Under the pieces are notes generated by a model, which saw only the letters and a list, made by a program, of their open reading frames with translations, was not told the origin of the DNA and did not search any database. Made by a program: the position numbers and the translations under genes. This document shows, piece after piece, positions 33,824-44,900 of a stretch of 64,000 nucleotides of DNA (position 1 is its first letter; each line of letters begins with the position of its first letter). Source of the DNA: Apis mellifera (lineage: Eukaryota > Arthropoda > Insecta > Hymenoptera > Apidae); the NCBI RefSeq assembly GCF_003254395.2, contig NC_037639.1, positions 8,794,501 to 8,858,500 of the forward strand, in the 5' to 3' direction.

Positions 33824-34224
33824 TAACAGTCTTTTTACGTCTGTATTTCTGAACGATCCGTGAATACGCTTTCACCGTCTGGTTAATGATGATGGAGGAT
33901 ATCGCAGAGGTGCGGAGATAAGTAATACGATGAATGGTTAATTGTAAAGAAATTTATCGTTACACGCGTAGATTAGACGTCCCCGGGATGGATGTACGCG
34001 AGAAATTGTTACTTCTCGCGTCTGCATTTTCATCATCGTTGCGTTACGACCGTTCTTCTTCCTCCGTATCCCTCCGAATTTGTGGGGGATCGATCTTTTC
34101 GACTCGATATCGATAAGGAATATTTCAATGTACGTACGTACCTACATTTCCATAAATGATGCTCGTCTTTTTTATTATCCTCCGTTCCTCTATCGTTTCT
34201 CGATCGTATCGATCCAATATAAAA
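33824..34224. other. non-coding, no gene seen
   Basis: Mixed sequence with TACGTACGTAC near 34130. No gene is recognised. Confidence 0.5.
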
Positions 34225-34256
34225 GCATACGATATTTCGTACGAAATATCGTATGC
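34225..34256. other. perfect 32-bp palindrome
   Basis: The left arm GCATACGATATTTCGT (34225-34240) is immediately followed by its exact reverse complement, with no spacer. It is mixed-sequence, not a microsatellite, although a (CT)n repeat follows 18 nt later. Such a palindrome can be a dimeric protein-binding site, a cruciform, or the scar of a hairpin-ended insertion or repair event. Confidence 0.97.
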
Positions 34257-34274
34257 AAACCCGATATCATTCCC

Positions 34275-34296
34275 CTCTCTCTCTCTCTCTCTCTCT
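34275..34296. repeat. (CT)n microsatellite
   Basis: Pure CT dinucleotide run of about 22 nt. Confidence 0.9.
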
Positions 34297-34489
34297 AAGA
34301 AGATCAAACGGGATTTATATTTATCCGAACTTGCCGCGAAACACTTTTCGAAATGGACGAATATTTCAATCGTAACCTCGTCCCTCCCTCCCCATTAGAG
34401 AAATCCGCGTCTATTTATCGCTTACGATCAAGCAGGGGAGAGGAGGGGAGATGGGAGAAAAATAAGGAAGAACTGCGAGAGATCACCTC
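34297..34489. other. non-coding, no gene seen
   Basis: Short mixed interval with a GA-rich stretch near 34436-34475. Confidence 0.5.
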
Positions 34490-34920
34490 GCCGATGGTAA
34501 TTGTCAGCTGACCGTTCTTTAATTAGCGATACCCTTGTTTCCGATTCAGCTAATTCGATTGACCGCGCGCCGCGCCGCGCCGCGCTTGCTCGCTCGCTCG
34601 CTCGCTCGCCAACCTTGGACAGGAGCCGGCCGCCACTCGGAAAGGTAGGTAAGAGGAGCGGGTAATCGCGGCTATCTTAACCCCAACGGACGTCTTGACA
34701 TGTCAATAGGGCCTGCACGAACCAATTTTATCCTTAGCTCGGAGAGCCGATCCTCATCTATTCGCCGCCGCCTAATCTGACCTCACCTATATCCCTCTTA
34801 CCCCGCCCCTGCATCGAGATAAACGTCTCCTCCGCTCGACCACGCGCTCCCTTATTGGCGTATCGCCGGATCACCGGTGGCCCCCCCTTGTCACCGGCCC
34901 GATTATTTCAAACACTGGAG
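34490..34920. promoter_or_regulatory. candidate enhancer or CpG-rich regulatory block
   Basis: Contains the E-box CAGCTG (34505-34510), TTAATTA (34519-34525), a GCGCC/TCGC repeat (34563-34610), the 12-bp palindrome TTGACATGTCAA (34695-34706) and CTAATCTGACCTCACCT near 34770. TGACA/TGTCA are TALE (Homothorax/Meis) half-sites and ACATGT is the Iroquois core. Site density and absence of AT-rich filler make this the most regulatory-looking segment. Confidence 0.3.
34563..34610. repeat. GCGCC and TCGC short tandem repeats
   Basis: Several CGCGC/GCGCC units run into about five GCTC units. CpG density is extreme even for this CpG-rich window. Confidence 0.85.
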
Positions 34921-36279
34921 AGGAATACTAAGGGTGTATAACTCGCGGCGCGGCACTTTGTACTCTCCGCGCTCTTCGGCCTCCGCGATGAATGCCGGAC
35001 GGTGGACGATGGACGACTCCGCTCGGCCGCCCGCTCGGCCATCTCCCCCTTCCTTGTTCCACGCGGTGGGGAACGTGGAATGTCGTGAAGGGGGTAAATT
35101 TCTGGTACGGTACGATAGGTAGGTATATACAAGTTAGTATACCTAGTTACGAACCCTCGTTGCGAACAGTATCGCCGGTAAATATAAATCGGCAAGATAA
35201 ATCCTGGTGAGTGGTATAAGGAACGCCGGCAAGAACCAGTTGAAGTCGATTCCTGGTTTACTCGTGGGTGAAGTTCTCAATCGAAGGAAAGAATTAATTA
35301 ATCGATAATTAGGATCGAGAGAAAAGTTTTTTTTTTAATTGTATGTAGAGGTAAATATCGTTATATTTTTATTTTAAGGGAACGGTGAAATGTTAAATTG
35401 TAAAAGGTAGGAAGAAGTGGCTCGAGGCTATTGTTTTTTTTTTTTTTTGATAAATATATTTTATACCCTTTCCGATTCATTAACGGTGAATAATATTCGC
35501 GCGTCAAATATTCGCGTATCATTCACTTGGATGAATTGTTCCGTCAAACATCTGTATTGCAAACGTGTGTACATGAATTAGCCTCGATTCAACAATCTGT
35601 TTAAACGAGAATAAGTAAATATTGGGAAATTGGTGAACGTTGAATGCACTTGGTACATAGCAACGGTAATAGTTACCGAAGAAGAAACACGTCAAGTTAC
35701 GATGGAAACAAATTGAAACAAAAGCCGAAATGGAGTTTTTTTCGAGCATCGATCCAACAATTCTCGTATCGTTCCATTTAACATAGATTTCGTTTAATAT
35801 CGTCATAACGATTTATCTTATCCATTACTCATCCTAAATCCTCCATCCTCGTTCTAAATAAATGCAACAGGCGTGAAAAATCGCGTTTGCTTGATCAAAT
35901 CGATCAAAATCAAAATCGATCGCACGGATATTTTATATTATACGGCCTGTGACATTAAACCGCGATCGCGTTATTCAGATTGCACTTAATATGTTTACCA
36001 AATTAGCCGAGATTATATCACCCACTTGCGCGCGTGCATAATATCCGCGGTATGCAGCACCCCACACATATGCATCACACGGCCGCTCTTACACCGTCAA
36101 CGCTCGGTTTCTCTCACTCTGACGCGCGCACAGGGATGAGAATAGAGCGCTTCACTGTACAGCGCGTACATATGGAAATATATACCCTACTCGCGCAGAA
36201 ATCGGTGACGATTCGAAGCCGATCAATCGATGGAATCGATATAAACCGCGTAGAACTGGTCCAAGGTATCGCGAGGGAC
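34921..36279. other. non-coding; T15 run
   Basis: CpG-rich to about 35110, then AT-rich with a T15 run at 35434-35448. A CGCGATCGCG palindrome lies near 35961. Only short unmatched frames. Confidence 0.5.
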
Positions 36280-36330
36280 GCGAAAACGTAACCTGATACC
36301 GCGCTATCGTTAGAGTTTACCGTCGGGCTG

Positions 36331-36357
36331 CTGATACCGCTAATTAATTCGTCGACG
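36331..36357 (+). repeat. dispersed direct repeat, copy 1
   Basis: Begins CTGATACCGC and ends TTCGTCGACG. Pairs with copy 2, 609 bp downstream, 23 of 27 positions identical. Confidence 0.7.
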
Positions 36358-36939
36358 CGCAGGGGAAGGACGAGGGGAAGGATCGACGGAGCTCGCTAAT
36401 TCGCGAGATTATAACTTCTACGTGTCGGATGGATGGGTTGGAGAGGTGTTCGATATCGCGTCCTCGATGAGAAACGTGACTTCGCGGACTACGCTCACTC
36501 ATCTCGACGTAACGATTACGAAACCTTGTGATACAGCCTCCCTTTTTCCGCTTATTCCTTCGTTCGTGTCGGCCACGTGTCGATCGACTTGGACCCAGTG
36601 AAGGGTGTTTGGCTTACGCTTACCTCGTAACGGAGGTGCCAACGTTCCAGTATCGAACAATTCCGCGCTTTATAAACATTCATTCGTGGAGTTATATATA
36701 TATATGTTATTTATTGAAACGATCGAGTCTGTTTCACGTCGATCAAACTCTGTTCCTTTAATATGAAACGCGCGCCAAGGCAGGAACGAAGCACGAATAC
36801 CCTCGATACTCCAAATTGAACCGTTTCATCGGCAAGAATTGATAACGAGTAATTTCTATGGGTGAAAGAAGAGAGGATCGATCGAGGAACCCGAAACGTG
36901 ACTCAAACGTGGCCGATAGCTCGATACCAAGGGTTCGCT

Positions 36940-36966
36940 CTGATACCAGCAATTAATTCGTCAACG
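36940..36966 (+). repeat. dispersed direct repeat, copy 2
   Basis: Begins CTGATACCAG and ends TTCGTCAACG. Same orientation as copy 1. Confidence 0.7.
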
Positions 36967-36970
36967 TAGC

Positions 36971-37641
36971 TACGCTTGTCCGCTTTCGAAACGATCCGCT
37001 CGCGAATCGTTATTTTCGAGTCGCTTCGTTAATCTTTAAGCCCAGAACCTTAAATCTATCCTCGTCTTCTCCCTTTCTTTTCCTTTCTTTCTTTTTTTTT
37101 CGTTCCACGAATAGCCGAATACCCGCGAAACGCGTCGACTGGCCGCAGAAAAGCGTGTAATTAACCGGCCGCACTTCTTCCCTGGCAGGAAGTCATTATC
37201 CCCCGTCAATTCGCTTACTCCGTAGGGTAACGTTCAATTATGCTAATCCGAGAGGGGTGTAAATATAATCGTTCCACCACTCGAGTCCGCCGAATTACCG
37301 CCGAAACCGTACAAGATCCTCGAACGCCGCCCCTTCTTCTTCATCCCCATCATTCGTTGCGCCCGCCACTTTTGTTTTCGTTCGTCCATCCCCACGATAA
37401 ACACGGTGCGAAGGCGCATCTGCCTTTTGCCTTCGATCGAGACACGATTAAGACGTCGTCGATCGTGCCAACTAATGCGCGGCTGTCGATCCGATCCTTA
37501 ACGATCCCCACGATGAATGGGGATTCGTATTCTTCTTGTTTCTTAAGATTTTTACCAATCGATCACGGTTGGTAATTTTATATCACGGTTACCATCGCGC
37601 AGCTTTCGATTCGTACCTTTTCTTTTTTCCGTTTTTGTTTT

Positions 37642-37642
<1 letters not shown>
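36971..37642. other. non-coding, no gene seen
   Basis: Mixed CpG sequence with T/C runs near 37070-37100. A 111-codon plus frame at 37240-37575 is His/Pro/Arg/Ser-biased and unmatched. Confidence 0.5.
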
Positions 37643-37672
<30 letters not shown>

Positions 37673-37673
37673 T
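37643..37673. repeat. (CT)n then T run
   Basis: CT dinucleotide tract of about 21 nt followed by T10. Confidence 0.9.
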
Positions 37674-37898
37674 AAATAATAGAACACGAGAGTTTCGTTC
37701 GAGAGTTTCGTTGGTGTTTTTTTTTCTTTTTTTATTTTTATTTTTAAATACGATTTAACAACGGTTTAATAAATAACAGGAAACGAACCTGTCCGTTGGA
37801 ACAATTGAAAATAGCCAATACATTGCAAAAGGCGAGTACCGCTCAATAGCCCTTACCCATGCGCGAGTCCGTTCGATAAGCTAGAAACGGTCGCGTTT
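37674..37898. other. AT-rich, no gene seen
   Basis: T-rich then mixed sequence; no feature recognised. Confidence 0.5.
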
Positions 37899-37961
37899 GA
37901 AAAAAAAAAAAAAAGAAAAAAAGGAGGAAAAAAAAAGGGGGAAGGAAAAAAAAAGGAAAAA
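37899..37961. repeat. 63-nt uninterrupted homopurine tract
   Basis: Only A and G over 63 nt, including A15, A9 and G5 runs. No target-site duplication or coding remnant was seen upstream, so a retroposed poly(A) tail is not supported. Confidence 0.9.
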
Positions 37962-38517
37962 CATTTATTTAGCTTACAATGGGCGCACTTACATCAGTCA
38001 AGGGAAATGACATGAAGGAGCGCGCATACAAAAGGCTGGAGACAAAGGTGGCTTGGAAACACAATGCCGGTAATCGTTCTTGATCGCTGATAGAACGAAG
38101 GCGACAGACCGAGAGCCGAGCAATATAACCTCCGCCAAGGGTAAGTAATAAACTCTCGAGAAGAAATACCATTGATAATGGCGGAACGAAGGGCGCAATG
38201 GAAACTCTCGAGGCAATCCTCCGAGCTCTTTCTTTTTTCCTTTCTGATCTCAAACAAAAGTCTTTTCTATCGTCGATCGCAACCTCCGCGATGAGAAAGC
38301 ATCGAATGTGCTATTCTTGTCGACAAATTCGCGCCATTTCCTGTTACGATACTGAACTACATAGCTGAAAATGATTATTTCACACGGACGATTCTTCTTC
38401 TTTCGATTTCAAATTATATAGAAATAATAAAAATAATTTTTTCTTTTTTTCAGAAGTAACAACGATAATTTGATAACAATACGGAGGGAAAAAGTATTTT
38501 GATATCTCGAATAATAT
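37962..38517. other. non-coding, no gene seen
   Basis: Mixed sequence. Three minus-strand frames overlap at 37969-38257, all around 70-95 codons; none is recognised. Confidence 0.5.
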
Positions 38518-38554
38518 ATGTCTTATATATTGCTAATCGACGATTCGTTTTCAG

Positions 38555-38778
38555 GACAGATCCGGGAAAGGAATATGTTTCTGGTGGATAAAGTGGCGGA
38601 GAGGTACTCGAGAAAAACGAGGGAGGCCGAGCACGCGTCACGTGGCAGTCTTCAAAGGAAATGGCTAAGCGCAATCTGCTACGAATCGCCATCCAGAGAT
38701 CGATTATTCTTCCAGAACGGAATCAAGAATGGCTGCGCGAACCAAGCTATATATCCGGCCCTCGATCCAACCCATTGA
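38555..38778 (+). other. candidate exon with branch-point and acceptor
   Basis: TGCTAATCGAC, a good insect branch-point context, lies about 20 nt upstream of TTTTCAG, and the open frame begins at 38555. It would encode QIRERNMFLVDKVAERYSRK and continue with balanced composition to a TGA at 38776-38778. A second plus frame from an ATG at 38661 (MAKRNLLRIAIQRS) is also protein-like, which weakens the case. No family is recognised. If real it would be a terminal exon; there is no AATAAA immediately downstream. Confidence 0.2.
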
Positions 38779-39545
38779 GAACATATCTCACGTCATACCA
38801 GAGTGCCTCTAAAAGTCTCGTGGTCTCTGCCTCCTTAAACTCCTCGCTCTTCCCTCTTTCGTTTCACCGGCAGAAAATAATTTGGCATTAAGCCGAACGG
38901 CCATTCGATTCGTGGAGTACCGTTTCTTTTGTACCGTTCGTTGATCGGCTCCTGCTTTTTCCCTTCCCCTGTTTTCTCCCCTCCCCCCAATCTTAAAGAG
39001 CGAAGATGAAGAATTCTTCGAGGATTCTGATAACTGGAATTTTTTTCCCCTCCCTCCATCCTCTATGACAAATCGGACGTCTTGGATTTCTTCCAACATC
39101 TTCCGTATATATCCACCTTTATGCCTTTGCACGCCTCGCCACCGACCGTCATTAGAGTTCGATCAATTTTTTCCGTCCAATTAGAGAAATCTCGTGAAAA
39201 TTGTCGCGACGAGCATGCATATAATTTGCAAGAACGAGGTGACGATTCATTTGTCCTTTCTTATCGTCCGAAAGAGATGATAACGAAGGATGCGAGTGGG
39301 GACGATCGATCAGGCATGCTGCTACAATACGTAAGAATAAAATTGCTTTCCATTGCAACCATCCCTTACCTCCACCTTGCAAAATGGGCGAAATTGCCAC
39401 GTTTAATAATTTTCTCCGCACAAATTTAATCTCGCAACGACTTCTCCCGCCAAAATTAAATTTCCTCCCACGTTCTAGACTCAATCGCGAGACAACCCCC
39501 GAAGCGACAATCGAACAGGTTTCTGATTTGATTTTACGTGAAGCC
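38779..39545. other. non-coding, no gene seen
   Basis: Mixed sequence with C/T-rich patches near 38950-38990. Overlapping frames on both strands are unmatched. Confidence 0.5.
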
Positions 39546-39592
39546 TATATATATATATATGGGAAGAGGGGAGGAGGAGGAGGAGGATAAAG
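39546..39592. repeat. short TA run and (GGA)n
   Basis: A (TA)n run of about 14 nt followed by a GGAGGAGGAGGAGGA run. Confidence 0.8.
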
Positions 39593-40751
39593 GTAGAAAT
39601 TACCTTTCGGCCGAAATTACAGCGAGAAGTATGCGCTCGCGTGCAAACGAGGCGCTAATGGCCGATGCGGCAGGGTCCAGAAGACGAGCGAATGAAAGGA
39701 GTAATCACCGTTATTGTGCTCGCACGATGAATATAAATCAATTAACCTACGAAGAGAGGGGTAATTAAATTTCACGCTAGAAAAGAGAACATATTGTATA
39801 ACGGTCTACCGAATATCGGAGGGGGATGCTTGCTCGCGGATGTTAATTAAACTATATTACGCGACGAGAGAAAACGAAATATCGCCGGCCTAATACGAGC
39901 AAAGGGAATCGTTGTTGGACATTCCAGCTCCCTTTCACGAAGGGAAATATATATTCCGTGTTTCTATTCCGGTCGGAAACATCGATATTAACAAGCAGAC
40001 GCGAAAATATGTACGCCTAATATAATTTACATCCATTTCGGCTCCCCATTTATCGCCGGTGGAAAGCGTTTTTCTTCCTCCCTTAACGACCAAATTGCGT
40101 CTCGCTGGGAAAATGAATTTCGAAGAATTTCCACGTGAATGAGAAACGCACGATATTCAATCTCTTTGTCTCTCTCTTCCCCTTAATCTTCCCTTTCAAG
40201 AAAGCGTACCCTCGACGCTTTATCGTCGTTTCACGATTAATTTCAAGATCAAGTATCTCGTTTCTCGAGATACGCGAGGGAAATTTTCAATTTTCGAAAC
40301 ACTGTTTGCATTAAAAAAACCGTGGAAAAACCGTTTAAAAACACTTGTCCGAACGAGGCGCGGCGAAAGAAGAAGGCCGGCGCGAAATCTGTCCCCGTTA
40401 ATCCTGGCCGGAATTCAATTTGTATCCAGCGCCGCAGAAAATTGGTCCACTTCGTAATCGGGTTCTCCATTCGTTTCATCTTGCCCCGCGCGGTTCGTTC
40501 GGCTCGCGTCTATCATCGTTTGCCCCGATACGCCGCCCATCGTCTAGGCGAGAGAAGAGGGCGGGGGGCGATGATTACGGCGGGGCAAGGAAAGAGATAG
40601 GGCCACGGTTAATCGATCCGAAAGTAGATATCTCCGCGAAAGATAGCTCGAGTCTCGGGTAGTAGAATGGGATCGTTCCCCGTATAGGCAGAGGCGTATA
40701 ATAATCCATTAGTCCGATGGGCTAAATTGAGGGGCGCTTTGGGGGTGTCTA
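39593..40751. other. non-coding; some TAATTA-bearing DNA
   Basis: TTAATTAAAC near 39842 and a TCCCTT/AAGGGA hairpin near 39931-39947, otherwise mixed. CpG-rich frames at 40322-40662 read Arg-rich and are not recognised. Confidence 0.45.
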
Positions 40752-40793
40752 CGAGAGCGAGAGAAAGAGAAAAAGAGAGAGAGAGAGAGAGAG
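40752..40793. repeat. imperfect (GA)n repeat
   Basis: GA-rich tract with AAA interruptions, then a pure GA run of about 20 nt. Confidence 0.9.
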
Positions 40794-40995
40794 TTAAAGG
40801 GGTGAGATGGAGCAGTAGCGGAGGATAAGGGTGGCAAGCTTCTGTGAGGAGAACGACGAGGGTTTGGGGAAAGAGTTGGCTGAGTTTGAAGTTGAGTAGT
40901 GGCAGGTGGAGATCGTTTCCTCTTCCTCTTTTCCTTCCTTCCTTTCTTTTTTCCTCTCCCTTTCTTCTCTCCCTTCGTTCTCCTTTGCTTCTTCT
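40794..40995. other. non-coding, T/C-rich
   Basis: The second half is a T/C-rich tract that keeps three plus frames open; all read Ser/Phe/Leu/Pro-rich. Confidence 0.5.
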
Positions 40996-40996
40996 A

Positions 40997-41027
<31 letters not shown>
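40996..41027. repeat. compound CT/TA microsatellite
   Basis: (CT)n to about 41012 followed by (TA)n to 41027. Confidence 0.9.
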
Positions 41028-42660
41028 GTATTTCCCGCTGGTACATACCCACGGTATATGCGCACACGATATGCCTATCAAGAGAGAACATATACCGTTC
41101 CCATGGGGCCAGACAATTAATTTACGAGTCAGAGACTCTGCGGTCCATTCCTGTATACGTCCATTTAAGATTGATTAAGAGTCCTACGAATCTAGGTTTC
41201 CCCCCCGGTTCGTTCGGGGCATCGATCTTCCGGTTCGCGTCTTCCGCTGGAAAACAGAGGATCCACCCCCCCCTTGCCCTACATCCTCCACCGTTAATTA
41301 ACTACTCGTTCCCGTAATGAACGAAATCGCGTCTAAGGAACATCGTAACTGGAACGCGGACCGTGGAAAGTTTCCACGATGAACGAGTAACTTCCGCTCC
41401 GCCGTTGTCCCTTGCGAATAAGCGCGAAACTTGATAATTGGACGCTTCATAACTCGATTTCCTTTAAATATAAAATATCAAGAGAGAGGAAAAAAAAAAA
41501 AAATAGGAAGAAAAATACGAAAGGGAACAATTCGCTCGGTCTCTCCTTTTTCCCCTCTCGTCCCTCTGCGTGCGTGCGCTTCTTCTTTTTCTCTTTTTTT
41601 TTTTTTTAGAAAATAATAATTCTCGCGGAGGATTCCAGTAGTTAAAGGATTCTAGTAGAACAGCAGTGGAGGACGACCGAAGTTGGCGACAGCGTTGCAA
41701 CGTTAACGGGCTCGCCGCTGTACACGCACGTACACGCCCTTATGCGCACGTACACCACGATTGCAATGGCACGCGTGCACCATCGTTACGTCTATAGACG
41801 CGAGATCTGGGTTACGGAGTGCTCGTTTCGCGGCATTATCCGCCCGGTTGTCCGGTCACGTATCTCTCGCGACTGAACAGGTTAAAGGTGGCTCGCATGC
41901 AGCGGAAGGGTAATTTCGGGGTCCGCTCACACCTGCAGCGGAAAACAGCGCAACGCAACGGGGACATCATTATCCACCTTATAATTACGGAGCATAATTG
42001 CGAGGGAAAATCGCGGACATCCCTCGCATTCTGCCTTCTAACGCACTTCTAATTATTTTGACTTTCCGCTCGGTGAGCATGAAAAATTCGATGGTTCCTT
42101 CTACTTTTATTCGTTCTATTGTTTGCTTTACTCTTTGTTCAGAATTTCCCTGGATATTTCGATCACTCTCGATTCGTAGAATTGAATATTACTTATAAAC
42201 TTGTATAAATGACTCGATCCGAATTCTTGGATTTTTAATTCGATTTATTCGTTAAGAATGTTTTTGATAATATTATTGAGACAAAAATTTAGGGAACGCG
42301 AATTCGACGAGTTTAAGCGGCACTCCGACGATTTAACCCTATGCTCCGATCCATTTCTCGCGAACGATGAATCATTCCCCGGCATATTACGCGTAAACGC
42401 CCCAACATCGCCCGAAGCGGGATAACTTTTCGCGGGCGGAAAAGAACGCGGAATGCTTCTTGACGCGACACTTCGATCGGAAATGGCGCGGAAGGAAAAG
42501 GGTGGGCGAGCTTTACGACCTCCTCTCACCCCGTATTTTCGCCATAGACACAGGAGAGCCTTCCCTCCTTGTGATTCATGGACATATCGTTCGAATCATA
42601 GAGCCCGGAAGGTTTGCAGCGCGGAAAGGGGAAACAACCGGTTCTTTTTTCCTTTCTTTT
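41028..42660. other. non-coding; A and T runs, GTACAC words
   Basis: A13 at about 41490-41502 and T15 near 41595-41609. CACGTACAC-type words repeat around 41720-41757 with GCACGCGTGC beyond. ATTTTT-rich sequence follows from 42050. No gene is recognised. Confidence 0.5.
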
Positions 42661-43797
42661 TTTTTTTCCCTCCAACCCTTCGTGGGCGCGGCGAGGAGAA
42701 AATAAAGTACGGTTAGCGTGGCGTGCATCCTACGTGGCGTGCAGACAGTAGTTGAGCCGTTATTAAAAACTAGCGCCGCTGATTAGATGAACTAATTTCT
42801 TCTGTGCACGTGAAATTTTTAAAATCCACCGACCGACCATTTTCGCGTGTCCGCGCCAAAGGATGTACACGTGCCAACCCTTTGTGAACGACTCGTGCGG
42901 CACTCTCTTTGACGCGTCCTTGCTCCTCTCCTCCCCCTTTCTTCCTCTCTTTCCTGGAGCTGCTTCTTCTGCTGCAGAAACGACGGTCATATTCTTCTTT
43001 TCCTTTTTTTTTTACGGCGCTAATTTGTTTAACCGTCTAGATAACGATATCTCGTGAAACGACGCTCTCTATTTTCGCTCGTAAAACATCCGGCCATCGT
43101 ACGTACGTTCGTCGAAACCGTTCCTCGCCTCTTTTCACCCTTCTTTTTCTCCCTTTCCACAGAGGAACCACGCTTCCCTCGCCTGTCGATGCCAAATTAC
43201 CGTTGACAGGGAGTCTCGCGCCGAACGAAATCACCTCGTCCGTGCGGGGCGAAAAGACACCCGGTTTCGGGGAAACGATTGAACGGTCGTTGCATTTGCA
43301 ACGACGTCTTACGGTTTCGGGGAAATTCGATTTGAAGGGGGGACAAACGAACCGGGCACGATACGATACCTTCTCGGTGGTCGAACGAGGGGGGAGTAAT
43401 TTTCCAAGAGGACGTACACGAGTGACGAACAAACGAGGGAAATTATCGTAATTTTTTTTACCCTCGCGTTTCCATTTTTTCTCTCTGTCTCTCTAATCGC
43501 CGACTGCCTCCGCCAACGTATATATTAGGGAGAAATTGCGCGTGGAGGAGGGGGAGGATATATATATACGCGATAACGGCGTTAAATCTTCTTGGCGGAG
43601 GCGAGACGTAAAAGGTTGCATTTCTCTCTTCATCGGTGAATAATAACGGCGTAACCAGCGGGCGGTGCCTGGGAGGGCGTTAAATACAGGTGGAGGAGCA
43701 ATCGCGTATCGCGAAAACGTTGGCGTTGGCCGTGGCCGCTATCAACCACTGCCACCCGTGGCGGTTTGCTGCGAAAGAAGGAAGATAAATTTCAAAC
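42661..43797. other. non-coding, no gene seen
   Basis: CGTGGCGTGCA occurs twice within about 30 nt near 42716-42745. T runs near 43004-43013 and a short TA run at about 43557-43568. CpG-rich frames at 43037-43450 are open on both strands and unmatched. Confidence 0.5.
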
Positions 43798-43871
43798 GAG
43801 AGAAAAAAAAGGAAAGGAAAGGAAAGAAAAAAAGGGGGGAAGAAAAGGAAAAAGAAGGAGGGGAAAAAAAA
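43798..43871. repeat. 74-nt uninterrupted homopurine tract
   Basis: Only A and G over 74 nt, with GGAAA units and A7-A8 and G6 runs. The complementary pyrimidine strand explains a Phe/Leu/Ser-rich minus frame here. Confidence 0.92.
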
Positions 43872-44900
43872 TAGAAGACGAAAGGAAAACCGCCGTCGGG
43901 GCCGGTGGTTAAAATACATCGGTCTTTCGCCCTATCCCCGCCTTCCTCACCCGCAACTCACCCCCCTCCCCCCGATTTACTCCGTAAATCGTCGCTACGG
44001 GTATACTTCACGCTCGGCGAAAATTATCGTACACCCGTAATTTCGGTGAAAGGTATGCGCCAATCTTTTCGCGGTAACGAGGAAAATTGTTCGAGAGAGG
44101 AATAATAATAACGAATAATAAGGTTCGCGGATTTCTGTTCACGGGGGTGATTTTGATCTCTCAAGCCCTTACAGATTCGTTCAGTATAGAAAAGGATCCG
44201 TTCGTTGTATTAATATAATCGTTAATCTTTTGTTCGACGATTAAATAGAAATGAACGATTGAAAATTTATTCAATTGCAGCTAAAATGAATTGAAACGTA
44301 CCATTATATAGCGACGAGAAACCGATGATTTCCTGCCACAAAATTTAAAATACCATACTAAATAACAAATAGTCTTTTTCACGAAGTTTTATTTTTCAAA
44401 GTCACAATCCTACAATCCTATATGAAAAATTCAACAGAATTTTTTTTTTTCGAATTCAAATTTTGTTTCTTGTTTTTCTTTTTTTAATCGCTCGTACAGA
44501 ATGCCAAACCAGAAACAACAAATGTAGTCTGCGTAAAGAAAAGAAAAAAAAAAAAAAAAAACCCGTACTTTCCCCAAAAATTTCCACAATTCGTTTCCAC
44601 AACTCGCAAACAAAAGCAAGAAGCAACATCTCTCATTGCGAGTTACTGTTCGCAAATTCGTTTATTCCACGGTGCTAAAATATCGAGAACGATTCAATGG
44701 AAGCATGGCGCGACCTACGCGCATTCGAACCATTCGAACAATCAGGCCATCAAACGACATCAATCCCTCCTTCGAAGGGACAATGCACCGTGTAACTTGT
44801 CTTGCATAAAAGCTCGCATAAAATTCGTATATATATATATATATATTAGACGAACTCGCATTAATATTTAATGGATGGCGGCTTTTTTCTTTTCTTTTTT
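43872..44900. other. AT-rich; A18 and TA runs
   Basis: A18 at 44544-44561 and a TA run at about 44829-44846. No gene is recognised. Confidence 0.5.

Larger units (their letters stand above)
36280..36970. promoter_or_regulatory. region with two diverged copies of an AATTAATT element
   Basis: A 27-nt element at 36331-36357 recurs at 36940-36966 in the same orientation with four differences. Both copies share CTGATACC and AATTAATTCGTC. A GAAACGTGACT word is also repeated (near 36470 and 36890), and a further CTGATACC lies just left of copy 1. This looks like an old local duplication of regulatory DNA centred on a homeodomain-type site. Confidence 0.3.

Noticed and set aside
37899..37961. Poly(A) tail of a retroposed sequence
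   Set aside because: The tract contains G runs, no AATAAA or coding remnant lies just upstream, and no target-site duplication was seen.
44700..44745. Minus-strand GGTTCGAATGC resembling a tRNA T-loop
   Set aside because: Last two bases differ from the B-box consensus and no cloverleaf can be drawn around it.
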